From: Deltaproteobacteria bacterium
GTDB taxonomy: Bacteria > Desulfobacterota > Desulfobacteria > Desulfobacterales > ETH-SRB1
Length of the DNA stretch: 7,553 nucleotides
Direction of reading: 5' to 3'
Assembly (NCBI GenBank): GCA_030611115.1
Contig: JAUWQK010000069.1
Coordinates: 1 to 7,553, forward strand
Part shown: one piece after another, positions 1 through 6,088 of the stretch
Numbering within the stretch: position 1 is the stretch's first letter
Layout: each line of letters begins with the position of its first letter
Notes under the pieces: model-generated
The model's input: only the letters and a program-made list of their open reading frames with translations
Database searches by the model: none
Told to the model about the DNA's origin: nothing
Position numbers and translations under genes: made by a program

Positions 1-30
1 AGAAATTAATGATTTAAGCATCTTCTATGG

Positions 31-207
31 TAACCGTTCACAGTTTACAGTTAGGCGTTTAGGCTAAAGGCTGAAGGAAATAGATGATTCCTGAACGTTA
101 TTTTCTATGTTTAGGACAAAATTTCTGGCCGCTTTAATAACGCATTGGCTTCTGGGAGTCTTTTCCCTAAAAGCCTTTTACCTTCAGTCTATTAACCTGA
201 GTAGTTA
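31..207. repeat. Composite interspersed repeat, copy A of the GTAACTAYTCAG family
   Basis: This gene-free stretch downstream of proA is built from repeat modules. Its left end (GTAACCGTTCA from 30) and right end (CTGAGTAGTTA at 197-207) are degenerate inverted forms of the ends seen at 4398-4464 and 5924-6081. Block 69-94 matches the reverse complement of 4406-4431 at 24 of 26 positions. Block 173-207 resembles 4430-4463 in direct orientation. The segment 147-170 (TTTTCCCTAA, GGCTTC) is a reversed version of 5955-5980. Positions 36-77 also read as six degenerate heptads beginning GTTCACA, GTTTACA. No open reading frame or terminator is evident here. Copy identity was judged by eye. Confidence 0.6.
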
Positions 208-218
208 TTTTATGTTTT

Positions 219-274
219 GATCAACCGTAAACCGTGAACCGTAATCCCCAAACCCTGATCCCTAATCCCTGACC
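219..274. repeat. Degenerate heptad array running into the 3' end of proA
   Basis: Eight consecutive seven-base units are in strict register. They change from CGTAAAC/CGTGAAC-type words on the left to CCTGATC/CCTAATC-type words on the right. The last units cover the final codons and the TAG stop of proA (262-264). The left part, AACCGTAAACCGTGAAC (223-239), is an inverted partner of 36-52 (15 of 17 positions), so the array forms one arm of a palindrome that encloses copy A. A 17-bp segment at 209-225 (TTTATGTTTTGATCAAC) recurs exactly at 1598-1614, beside the next array. Confidence 0.7.
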
Positions 275-1518
275 TGTCCCTCTCCAAAAACAACAAACTT
301 GGTTGTTGTTAATTCATTAACACCCATAGGCCCAAAGGCATGAAGTTTTGAAGTGCTTATACCTATTTCCGCTCCAAGTCCAAGCTGCCCCCCGTCGTTA
401 AAACGAGTAGAAGCATTGACAATAACAACTGATGAATCCACTTCACGCACAAAACGCCTTGCCCTGTTATAATCTGAAGTCACGATCACATCTGTATGGC
501 TTGATCCATATCTTGCGATGTGCGTAATAGCTTCTTTCATATCTTCCACAACTTTCACTGCAAGAACAAGATCAAGGAATTCCGCCGGCCAGTCATCTTC
601 CACGGCATTTGCCGCCTCCGGCAAGATTCGACATGTTTCAGGGCAACCCCTTATTTCTACACCTGCTTCAACAAAACGTTTTCCCATGGCCGGCAGAAAA
701 TCCTCAGATACGGATTTGTGCACAAGCATTGTTTCCATGGCATTGCAAACACCCGGACGCTGAACTTTTGCATTAAAACAAATATCCTCAGCCATTGCAA
801 TATCCGCCCCTTCATCAACATATACGTGGCATACGCCCTTGTAGTGTTTTAAGACTGGTATTTTCGAGTTCTCTACCACAAAACGTATAAGGCCTTCACC
901 GCCTCGAGGAATAATAAGATCAATAAATTCTTCCTGTTTCAAAAGGACATTAACAGCCTCTCTGTCCCTTATAGGAACAACTTGTGCTGCTCCCTCAGGA
1001 AGTCCGGATTCTTTAAGGGCATTACTTATTATAGCAGATAGCGCCTGATTCGAATGAAGAGCTTCGGAACCTCCACGAAGTATCACTGCATTTCCAGCTT
1101 TCAAGCAAAGACCGGCGGCATCTACAGTGACATTTGGCCTTGACTCATAGATAATACCAATAACCCCAAGAGGTATGCGCATGCGTGACACTTCTAATCC
1201 GTTGGGCCTAAGCCATGTATTACTCATCGAGCCCACAGGGTCCGGAATCCGGACCACCTCTCTGAGCCCATCTGCCATGGATTTAATTGTTGAATCCTTT
1301 ACAGTGAGCCGATCAATCATTGCATTGGAAAGCCCCATTTCCCTGGCGCGTATAAGATCCTTTTCATTTTCAGCCTTTATATATGCAGCATCTTTTTCAA
1401 TGTTATCAGCTATCCGAATAAGTGCTTCATTTTTTTTATCCGAAGGGCATCTTGCCATTTCAATGGAAGCTGCTCCGGCTGCTTTCGACATTTCAACAAT
1501 TGTTGACTCAACAGACAT
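262..1518 (-). CDS. proA: Glutamate-5-semialdehyde dehydrogenase (gamma-glutamyl phosphate reductase)
   Basis: ProA is the cytoplasmic enzyme that reduces gamma-glutamyl phosphate with NADPH to glutamate-5-semialdehyde, which cyclises to pyrroline-5-carboxylate on the way to proline. The 418 residues span a complete aldehyde-dehydrogenase-fold protein of normal family length. Visible motifs are [13 protein letters not shown] near 125, [12 protein letters not shown] at 139-150, [11 protein letters not shown] near 204, the catalytic cysteine C258 in QRPGVCNA, and [13 protein letters not shown] near 393. The ATG at 1518 is supported by a strong Shine-Dalgarno AAGGAGGA (plus-strand 1524-1531), five bases upstream. 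It follows proB, the preceding enzyme of the pathway, after 139 bp filled by a heptad palindrome. The C-terminal GEGQVRD looks like the usual family end, but its last codons and TAG stop fall within a seven-base repeat array. No terminator is seen after it, so transcription may continue leftward out of the window. Confidence 0.97.
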   Translation of the reverse strand: MSVESTIVEMSKAAGAASIEMARCPSDKKNEALIRIADNIEKDAAYIKAENEKDLIRAREMGLSNAMIDRLTVKDSTIKSMADGLREVVRIPDPVGSMSNTWLRPNGLEVSRMRIPLGVIGIIYESRPNVTVDAAGLCLKAGNAVILRGGSEALHSNQALSAIISNALKESGLPEGAAQVVPIRDREAVNVLLKQEEFIDLIIPRGGEGLIRFVVENSKIPVLKHYKGVCHVYVDEGADIAMAEDICFNAKVQRPGVCNAMETMLVHKSVSEDFLPAMGKRFVEAGVEIRGCPETCRILPEAANAVEDDWPAEFLDLVLAVKVVEDMKEAITHIARYGSSHTDVIVTSDYNRARRFVREVDSSVVIVNASTRFNDGGQLGLGAEIGISTSKLHAFGPMGVNELTTTKFVVFGEGQVRD

Positions 1519-1535
1519 CTGATTCCTCCTTGAAC

Positions 1536-1642
1536 GGTTTACAGTTCACGATTCACGGTTCACGGTTCTTTCCGAACACCTTAACTTCACATGTTGGTTT
1601 ATGTTTTGATCAACTGTTAACTGTAAACCGACAACCGTAAAC
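1536..1642. repeat. Inverted pair of heptad arrays between proB and proA
   Basis: Positions 1536-1570 read as five units of seven (GGTTTAC, AGTTCAC, then GATTCAC-like words). Positions 1608-1642 read as five units of the opposite sense (GATCAAC, TGTTAAC, then TGTAAAC/CGTAAAC-like words). The segment GGTTTACAGTTCAC at 1536-1549 pairs with GTTAACTGTAAACC at 1616-1629 at 13 of 14 positions. A transcript crossing the proB-proA junction could therefore fold into a long hairpin just upstream of the proA Shine-Dalgarno. No T-run follows an arm in the minus-strand direction, so this does not look like an intrinsic terminator. Confidence 0.7.
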
Positions 1643-1657
1643 AGTTTTATGCAGATT

Positions 1658-2794
1658 TTATTCACACGTTATCGCCAGATTATCTCTATGTATGACTTCA
1701 TCATATGACTTATGCCCGAGATGTTTTTTTATCTTGCCGGACTTTAGCCCCATTATCTTTCGTATATCGGAAGCACTGTAATTTACAAGGCCTGTCCCCA
1801 AAATCTCATCATTGCCTTCTCTTCTGAATTCAACTGCAGCACCTACGCTAAATTCCCCCTCTACTCTTACAATACCGCTCGGCAGAAGGCTCTTACCGCT
1901 TTTAAGGATAGCAGCCGCAGCTCCATCATCAATTATGATAGTTCCTTTAGGCTTTAATGTAAAAGCTATCCAGCATTTGCGGTTTGCCAGCTTTTCTTTT
2001 TTTGGAATAAAAAAAGTACCATGCTCTTTGCCGGCAAAAAGTTTTATCAGAATATCATGCTTTTCACCCCCGGCTATTAACATGGGTATGCCTGCGGCAG
2101 TAACCTTTTTTGCCGCTATTATCTTGCTGAGCATGCCGCCGGTTCCCAGAGGACCCGGAATATTGCTTGCATATTTTTCAATATCTTTTTTAATTGTCGT
2201 AACTACTGAAATAAGTTCAGCATTCTGATTCTTGCGCGGATCACCAGTGTAAAGACCATCAATATCAGTAAGGTTAATAAGAATATCTGCATCCATAAGC
2301 AAGGTTATCATTGCGGCAAGATTATCATTATCCCCGAACTTTATCTCTTCAACCACAACTGTATCGTTTTCATTTATGATTGGAATAACCTGCCATGACA
2401 GCAGGGTACAAAGAGTATTGCGTGCATTTAAATATCTCTTTCGATTCACGAGATCGTCACTTGTTAGAAGTATCTGCGCAACCTTTTTATTATATCGCGC
2501 AAAAGACTTTTCGTATTCCATGATTAGTCCGGCCTGACCAACGGCTGCAATGGCCTGTCTTTTTGGGATTTCATCCGGCCTTTTAGAAAGTCCTATTTTT
2601 TTTATGCCTGAAGCCATTGCGCCGGATGATACCAGAATTATCTCTAATCCCCTGTCGGCAAGTTGGCAAATCTGTCTGCTGATTGATCTAAGAGCCTTTA
2701 AATTTAATCCATTATCTTCTGTAAGAACGCCGCTGCCTACCTTTACGACTATGCGTTTTGCGTCTTCAAAACATATTTTTCTTTTATCATTCAT
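1658..2794 (-). CDS. proB: Glutamate 5-kinase with C-terminal PUA domain
   Basis: ProB phosphorylates L-glutamate with ATP to gamma-glutamyl phosphate, the committed and usually proline-inhibited step of proline synthesis. It acts in the cytoplasm and hands its labile product to ProA. The amino-acid-kinase domain fills about residues 10-260, with VKVGSGVLT at 17-25, SSGA at 56-59, NENDTV at 141-146, FGDNDNLAA at 153-161, TDIDGLYTGDPR at 176-187 and GTGGMLSK at 217-224. A PUA domain occupies about 276-355 (LKPKGTIIIDDGAAAAIL, LLPSGIV, VNYSASDIRKIMG). At 378 residues it matches the PUA-containing family length. The ATG at 2794 has only a weak upstream purine stretch (AGGTCGGAT), so initiation may be modest or helped by coupling to upstream translation. 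It lies 159 bp after obgE, with a heptad palindrome between them. Confidence 0.97.
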   Translation of the reverse strand: MNDKRKICFEDAKRIVVKVGSGVLTEDNGLNLKALRSISRQICQLADRGLEIILVSSGAMASGIKKIGLSKRPDEIPKRQAIAAVGQAGLIMEYEKSFARYNKKVAQILLTSDDLVNRKRYLNARNTLCTLLSWQVIPIINENDTVVVEEIKFGDNDNLAAMITLLMDADILINLTDIDGLYTGDPRKNQNAELISVVTTIKKDIEKYASNIPGPLGTGGMLSKIIAAKKVTAAGIPMLIAGGEKHDILIKLFAGKEHGTFFIPKKEKLANRKCWIAFTLKPKGTIIIDDGAAAAILKSGKSLLPSGIVRVEGEFSVGAAVEFRREGNDEILGTGLVNYSASDIRKIMGLKSGKIKKHLGHKSYDEVIHRDNLAITCE

Positions 2795-2805
2795 CTAATT
2801 TATCC

Positions 2806-2968
2806 GACCTGTGCGATTAGCTTTTAGCCATTAGCGATTAGCTTTTGGATAAAACTATTCAAGCATCCTATTTACCTCATTGATCTGTTGATTAAGTTCT
2901 CTACAATCTTTCATTTCCACTTCTTTTAAATGCTAACGGCTAAACGCTAATTGCTAAACGCTCAGGTC
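2806..2968. repeat. Palindrome with two TTAGC heptad arrays between obgE and proB
   Basis: The left arm, 2813-2847, has five units of seven with the core TTAGC (for example GCGATTA GCTTTTA). The right arm, 2931-2965, has five units with the core GCTAA (for example TGCTAAC GGCTAAA). Outer ends GACCTG (2806-2811) and CAGGTC (2963-2968) are perfect inverts. Compared arm to arm (2806-2844 with 2930-2968), about 30 of 39 positions pair; each TTAGC block pairs with a GCTAA block and mismatches fall in the two variable bases between blocks. The spacer of about 85 bp shows no feature I recognise. The right arm contains the last four codons and the TAG stop of obgE. Confidence 0.8.
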
Positions 2969-3961
2969 AGAATTATCCAGGGATTGAACAATTTTTGATT
3001 TTAAATTATCAATTCCTTCTCCGGTTAAAGCCGAAATTAATATGATTTTGATCCCCTTGGCAAAAGCTTGAAAAATATCAACAGCCTTTTTAGCATCAGG
3101 CATATCAATCTTGTTAAGAACAACTATTTGAGATTTTTTTGCAAGCTCCTTATTATACATTTCAAGTTCTTTATTTATAGTTTTATATGACTTAAGCGGG
3201 TCTGCCGGATCAATTGATGACGAATCTATTAAATGAATAAGAATACGTGTTCTTTCTATGTGGCGCAGAAATCTTATACCAAGCCCGGCACCTTTATGTG
3301 CACCTTCAATCAAACCTGGAATATCTGCCACTACAAAAGGCTCTCCCCAGTCTGTTTTAACAACGCCGAGATTTGGGACAAGAGTTGTAAAGGGATAACT
3401 TCCTGTTTTGGGATGTGCTGAAGAAATTGCGCTGATAAGGGTGGATTTGCCGGCATTGGGAAGACCGATTATACCAACATCGGCAAGAAGTTTGAGATCG
3501 AGTTTAAGTTTTAATATTTCACCTGATTCGCCTGGCTGAGCGAAACGAGGCGCACGGTTTGTTGATGTTTTAAAACGAGCGTTACCCCGTCCTCCTCTGC
3601 CGCCTCTCGCTATTATATATTTTTCACCGGGTTTTGTAAGATCTTTGATTACTTGTCCGGTATCGGCGTCGCTAATCACGGTTCCTGGAGGAATTTCTAA
3701 AACAAGGTCATCGCCATGTTTGCCTGCCTTGCGTTTGCCTTGACCACCGACACCATTTTTTGCTTTAAAATCTTTTCTATATCTAAAAAAATAAAGTGTG
3801 CGTTTTTGAGATGATGCCTCTAAAATTACATCTCCGCCCTTACCTCCATCTCCGCCGTCCGGCCCTCCCCGCGGGATAAATTTTTCACGCCTGAAACTAA
3901 CACACCCTCTGCCACCATCGCCGGACTGAACGGTAATAATAGCCTCATCAATAAATTTCAC
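2954..3961 (-). CDS. obgE: Obg-family GTPase (ribosome assembly and stress control)
   Basis: This is an essential-type GTPase that binds the 50S subunit during late assembly. The N-terminal glycine-rich Obg fold (about residues 1-158) shows REKFIPRGGPDGGDGGKGGDV at 25-45 and GGRGGRGNARF near 120. The G domain carries G1 GLPNAGKST (166-174), G2 FTTLVPNLG (191-199), G3 DIPG (213-216), G4 NKID (283-286) and G5 SALTG (310-314). The 335-residue protein stops after the G domain and lacks the extra C-terminal OCT domain of some members. The start is a GTG at 3961; MKFIDEA is the expected N-terminus, and GAGGT seven bases upstream serves as Shine-Dalgarno. That site lies in the terminal repeat of the 3966-4125 element. 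The last residues and the TAG stop lie in a TTAGC heptad array. Its position after rplU-rpmA is the classic arrangement. Confidence 0.97.
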   Translation of the reverse strand: MKFIDEAIITVQSGDGGRGCVSFRREKFIPRGGPDGGDGGKGGDVILEASSQKRTLYFFRYRKDFKAKNGVGGQGKRKAGKHGDDLVLEIPPGTVISDADTGQVIKDLTKPGEKYIIARGGRGGRGNARFKTSTNRAPRFAQPGESGEILKLKLDLKLLADVGIIGLPNAGKSTLISAISSAHPKTGSYPFTTLVPNLGVVKTDWGEPFVVADIPGLIEGAHKGAGLGIRFLRHIERTRILIHLIDSSSIDPADPLKSYKTINKELEMYNKELAKKSQIVVLNKIDMPDAKKAVDIFQAFAKGIKIILISALTGEGIDNLKSKIVQSLDNSDLSV

Positions 3962-3965
3962 TCTG

Positions 3966-4125
3966 TATACCTCGGAAGGCCATAAATTGCGTTTTTTCGG
4001 TGAGCAATGAGCTTAAAGAGCAAGGCGCGAAGGTGCGGAATAACAAGCTATTTCAAGCCTGAGCAACGCAGCTATTGGTGTTCAGTGCCGGCGAAAGATC
4101 GCAAGTTGTGGCCCTCCGAGGTATA
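3966..4125. mobile_element. MITE-like 160-bp element with 17-bp terminal inverted repeats
   Basis: The ends TATACCTCGGAAGGCCA (3966-3982) and TGGCCCTCCGAGGTATA (4109-4125) are inverted copies with 16 of 17 positions paired. Similarity continues inward with gaps (AAATTGCGTTTTTTCG against AACTTGCGATCTTTCG). The element fills the rpmA-obgE gap, extends into the rpmA reading frame and encodes no protein of its own. The terminal TATA is self-complementary, so a TA or TATA target duplication cannot be separated from the inverted repeat. Whether it was moved by a transposase in trans, or is simply a large palindromic intergenic repeat, is undecided from a single copy. Confidence 0.6.
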
Positions 4126-4368
4126 AACACTTACCTTTTTACGAGAACGTCCCATTCGCTCATAAGCAACAATACCATCTATTTTAGCAAACAGGGTATA
4201 ATCTTTTCCTAATCCAACGTTCTCTCCTGGATGTATTTTAGTGCCCAACTGGCGAACCAGTATATTGCCTGCCCTCACATTTTCTCCGCCGAATCGTTTT
4301 ACACCGCGTCTCTGCGCATTACTGTCCCGGCCATTCTTCGAACTGCCGCCTGCTTTTTTGTGTGCCAT
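4072..4368 (-). CDS. rpmA: 50S ribosomal protein L27 with repeat-derived C-terminal tail
   Basis: L27 sits near the peptidyl-transferase centre of the 50S subunit. The N-terminus [20 protein letters not shown] and the following [16 protein letters not shown] and [15 protein letters not shown] are diagnostic. Family members commonly number about 84-90 residues, and relatives often finish soon after a KKVSVY-type strand. This protein continues from VY at residue 82 with 16 more residues, [16 protein letters not shown], for 98 in total. The extension begins exactly where the 17-bp terminal repeat of the 3966-4125 element begins, so the tail is read from that element. The ATG at 4368 has GAGGAG upstream at good spacing. 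rplU precedes it by 103 bp, a gap holding a 67-bp repeat. The N-terminus lacks the cleavable extension seen in some Firmicutes. Confidence 0.97.
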   Translation of the reverse strand: MAHKKAGGSSKNGRDSNAQRRGVKRFGGENVRAGNILVRQLGTKIHPGENVGLGKDYTLFAKIDGIVAYERMGRSRKKVSVYTSEGHNLRSFAGTEHQ

Positions 4369-4397
4369 TATTACAACTCCTCAATATAAGATAAAAC

Positions 4398-4464
4398 GTA
4401 ACTACTCAGAAATCATCTGTTTCCTTCAGCCTATAGCCTTCAGTCTAAATACCTGAATAGTTAC
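4398..4464. repeat. 67-bp palindromic repeat, copy B of the GTAACTAYTCAG family
   Basis: The ends GTAACTACTCAG (4398-4409) and CTGAATAGTTAC (4453-4464) are inverted copies with 11 of 12 positions paired. The right half reads as six units of seven from 4423 to 4464 (CCTTCAG, CCTATAG, CCTTCAG and drifting words). This is the smallest and cleanest of the three copies in the window. It sits between the rplU stop and the rpmA ribosome-binding site without disturbing either. Confidence 0.7.
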
Positions 4465-4471
4465 AATAAAA

Positions 4472-4789
4472 CTAACTGTTTTGCGCTATACTATCAATTT
4501 TGACAGCAGTGTACTGCTGACGATGTCCCTGTTTCCTGCGATATCTTTTGCGCCTTTTGTATTTGAAAACAATAATCTTTTTTGCTTTATCCTGTTCAAC
4601 TATATGACCATTAACTAAAACTTTTTCGAGAGCGGGCTGTCCTATGTTAACATTTTCACCGTCTGAAAACATGAGGATTTTGTCAAATGAAACAGAAGCA
4701 CCAATATCCCCTGAGATCTTTTCGACTCTCAGGATTTCACCTTTCTGAACTTTATATTGTTTTCCGCCTGAAGAAACTATAGCGTACAT
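4472..4789 (-). CDS. rplU: 50S ribosomal protein L21
   Basis: L21 binds 23S rRNA in the large subunit. The 105 residues match the usual family length of about 103. Recognisable blocks are MYAIVSSGGKQYKVQKGE at the N-terminus, LVNGHIVEQDKAKKIIVFKYKRRKRYRRKQGHRQQYT in the middle to C-terminal part, and the terminal VKIDSIAQ strand. The ATG at 4789 is preceded by AAGGAT (plus-strand 4795-4800). It is the first gene of the minus-strand cluster; a promoter lies about 60-90 bases upstream. The gene order rplU-rpmA-obgE supports the call. The basic arginine/lysine run reads into rRNA and is normal for the family. Confidence 0.97.
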   Translation of the reverse strand: MYAIVSSGGKQYKVQKGEILRVEKISGDIGASVSFDKILMFSDGENVNIGQPALEKVLVNGHIVEQDKAKKIIVFKYKRRKRYRRKQGHRQQYTAVKIDSIAQNS

Positions 4790-4847
4790 AAATTATCCTT
4801 CCTGATAACTGTAATATCAATTATAACTTTATAAATTAAAAGTATTT

Positions 4848-4876
4848 ATTCTTATTATATTCTTAAATTTTGTCAA
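4848..4876 (-). promoter_or_regulatory. Sigma-70-type promoter for rplU-rpmA-obgE-proB-proA
   Basis: On the minus strand a perfect -35 box TTGACA (plus 4871-4876) is followed after 17 bases by AAGAAT (plus 4848-4853), a four-of-six match to the -10 consensus. A perfect TATAAT (plus 4854-4859) also exists but only 11 bases from the -35, which is too close for that pairing. Transcription would begin near 4840, leaving a leader of about 50 bases before the rplU ATG. The surrounding DNA is very AT-rich, as expected for a strong promoter. The exact -10 is uncertain. Confidence 0.6.
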
Positions 4877-4913
4877 GATATATTTGCATTTTGATTTAAC
4901 AGTAAATATAATT

Positions 4914-5097
4914 GTTCAGGGTTCAGGGTTCAGGGTTCAAGGGGTTTTTAAATAAATTCTTTAATGATTAAAGCATGGTAACTGCTCGTGTTGTTGAGAT
5001 TCACGGTTGATTAGCCTTGATTTCTTCATTGCTCTCTAACCGTGAACTGTGACCCCCTGGCCCCTGATCCCCGATCCCTGACCCCTGAACCCTGAAC
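4914..5097. repeat. Nested palindrome of TTCAGGG and TTCACGG heptads upstream of fdhD
   Basis: Four near-perfect GTTCAGG units (4914-4941) face eight units in strict register on the right (5041-5096: CGTGAAC, TGTGACC, then CCCTGAT/CCCTGAA-like words). GTTCAGGGTTCAGGG at 4914-4928 has a perfect 15-bp invert at 5083-5097. Inside, TTCACGGTT (5000-5008) has a perfect 9-bp invert at 5038-5046. The module at 4961-4982 (TTAATGATTAAAGCAT, GGTAAC) recurs at 6-34 with a 7-base insertion. With the rplU promoter this accounts for most of the 323-bp gap 4790-5112. I could not confidently place an fdhD promoter here. Confidence 0.8.
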
Positions 5098-5112
5098 ACA
5101 AGGTGATCAATT

Positions 5113-5913
5113 TTGAATACTTTTTTAAAACATTCAGCGCTCTATATGGATAAAAACAAAACCACTTCTTCCCATCACAAGCTAATTAGTGAAGAACCTC
5201 TTAAAATAATTATACAGGATAGATTATATTCTATTATAATGCGAACTCCGGGCGACGAACTGCCACTTGCCGCCGGATTTTGTTTTTCAGAGGGCGTTGT
5301 GGACAAACCGGACGATATTGAATCACTATCTTTTTCAAATAAATCAGATGGTAATAAAGTTAATCTCTTACTGAATAAATCAAGAAGAAATGAAATTTCT
5401 CAACTGTTTGAGAAATTTTCTTTATCATCCCAAAAGGAATTTAATATTAGCTATTCACATATGATTAGAAATCACTGCCAGGTCATTTGCCCTGTAAAAA
5501 AAGATAATATTAAATTAGACTTCAATAATGCTCTTTACCTCCTCGAAAATCTTTCCTCTATTCAGCCTCTACGAAAAAACACACGCTCATCTCACGCAGC
5601 CGCCCTTTACAGCTCAGACTTTGAACTATTATCTATTTCTGAAGACGTTGGCCGTCATAATGCTCTTGATAAAACAATAGGCAAGCTCTTTCTTGACAAC
5701 ACGCTCTGCAAAGCCTGTCTATTAATTCTTTCTTCGCGAATAAATTACGAACTTGTCCAAAAAGCCGCTAAAGCCGGTATCCCTGTTATTTTTGCGATAT
5801 CACGTCCATCATTTCATGCCGTCAAGCTTGCATCACAGATGAACATCACAATAGCATGCCTTGCTGAAAAATCCGGCTTATATGTGTTCTGCGGTAAATC
5901 TCGTCTCGTATAA
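5113..5913 (+). CDS. fdhD: Formate dehydrogenase accessory sulfurtransferase FdhD, with an atypical cysteine motif
   Basis: FdhD transfers sulfur from the cysteine desulfurase to the molybdenum/tungsten bis-MGD cofactor of formate dehydrogenases, making them active. Family blocks visible in 266 residues are RTPGDELPLAAGFCFSEGVV at 44-63, HAAALYSSD at 161-169, EDVGRHNALDKTIG at 177-190, LSSRINYELVQKAAKAGIP at 206-224 and ISRPSFHAVKLA near 229. The expected catalytic loop with a CxxC (Cys121/Cys124 in E. coli) is replaced here by HCQVIC, C122 and C126, spaced C-x3-C. The start is a TTG at 5113, chosen because AAGGTGA (5100-5106) lies six bases upstream; the ATG at residue 12 has no ribosome-binding site. 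It is a lone plus-strand gene between two minus-strand operons, convergent with dsrP. Its client formate dehydrogenase is not in the window. Confidence 0.9.
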   Translation: MNTFLKHSALYMDKNKTTSSHHKLISEEPLKIIIQDRLYSIIMRTPGDELPLAAGFCFSEGVVDKPDDIESLSFSNKSDGNKVNLLLNKSRRNEISQLFEKFSLSSQKEFNISYSHMIRNHCQVICPVKKDNIKLDFNNALYLLENLSSIQPLRKNTRSSHAAALYSSDFELLSISEDVGRHNALDKTIGKLFLDNTLCKACLLILSSRINYELVQKAAKAGIPVIFAISRPSFHAVKLASQMNITIACLAEKSGLYVFCGKSRLV

Positions 5914-5923
5914 TTAAAATAAA

Positions 5924-6081
5924 GTAACTATTCAGGTGGATGGGCTGATGACTGTTAGGGAAAAGCGCATTTTGAAGCCATGTTTGGTGCAAGAATCAGA
6001 TATTTCCGCCAAAGTACGGCAATCATGCTTTTTTGACCCCTTCAGCCTAAACAGCTTCAGCCTGACTACATGAGTAGTCAC
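5924..6081. repeat. 158-bp interspersed repeat, copy C of the GTAACTAYTCAG family
   Basis: The left end GTAACTATTCAGG (5924-5936) and right end TGAGTAGTCAC (6071-6081) are inverted. Over 25 bases (5924-5948 against 6057-6081) 18 positions pair. The interior shares TTAGGGAAAAG (5955-5965) and GAAGCCA (5974-5980) with copy A in the opposite orientation, and CCTTCAGCCTA (6039-6049) with copy B. It fills the space between the fdhD stop and the terminator and has no coding potential that I can support. Confidence 0.6.
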
Positions 6082-6088
6082 AAAAAAC

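Noticed and set aside
520..852. Plus-strand open frames across proA, and similar frames opposite proB, obgE, rpmA and dsrP
   Set aside because: They lie antisense within clearly conserved genes, show no recognisable family and lack good ribosome-binding sites.
1536..1642. A CRISPR-like or intrinsic terminator structure between proB and proA
   Set aside because: Repeats are seven bases without regular spacers, and no T-run follows a stem in the direction of transcription.
4790..4847. An L21 autoregulatory leader or riboswitch upstream of rplU
   Set aside because: The leader would be only about 50 bases, AT-rich, with no convincing stem; only the promoter could be supported.
4914..4941. TTCAGGG tandem units resembling a telomere repeat
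   Set aside because: Only four units occur, inside a bacterial intergenic palindrome, with the complementary array nearby; nothing suggests a chromosome end.
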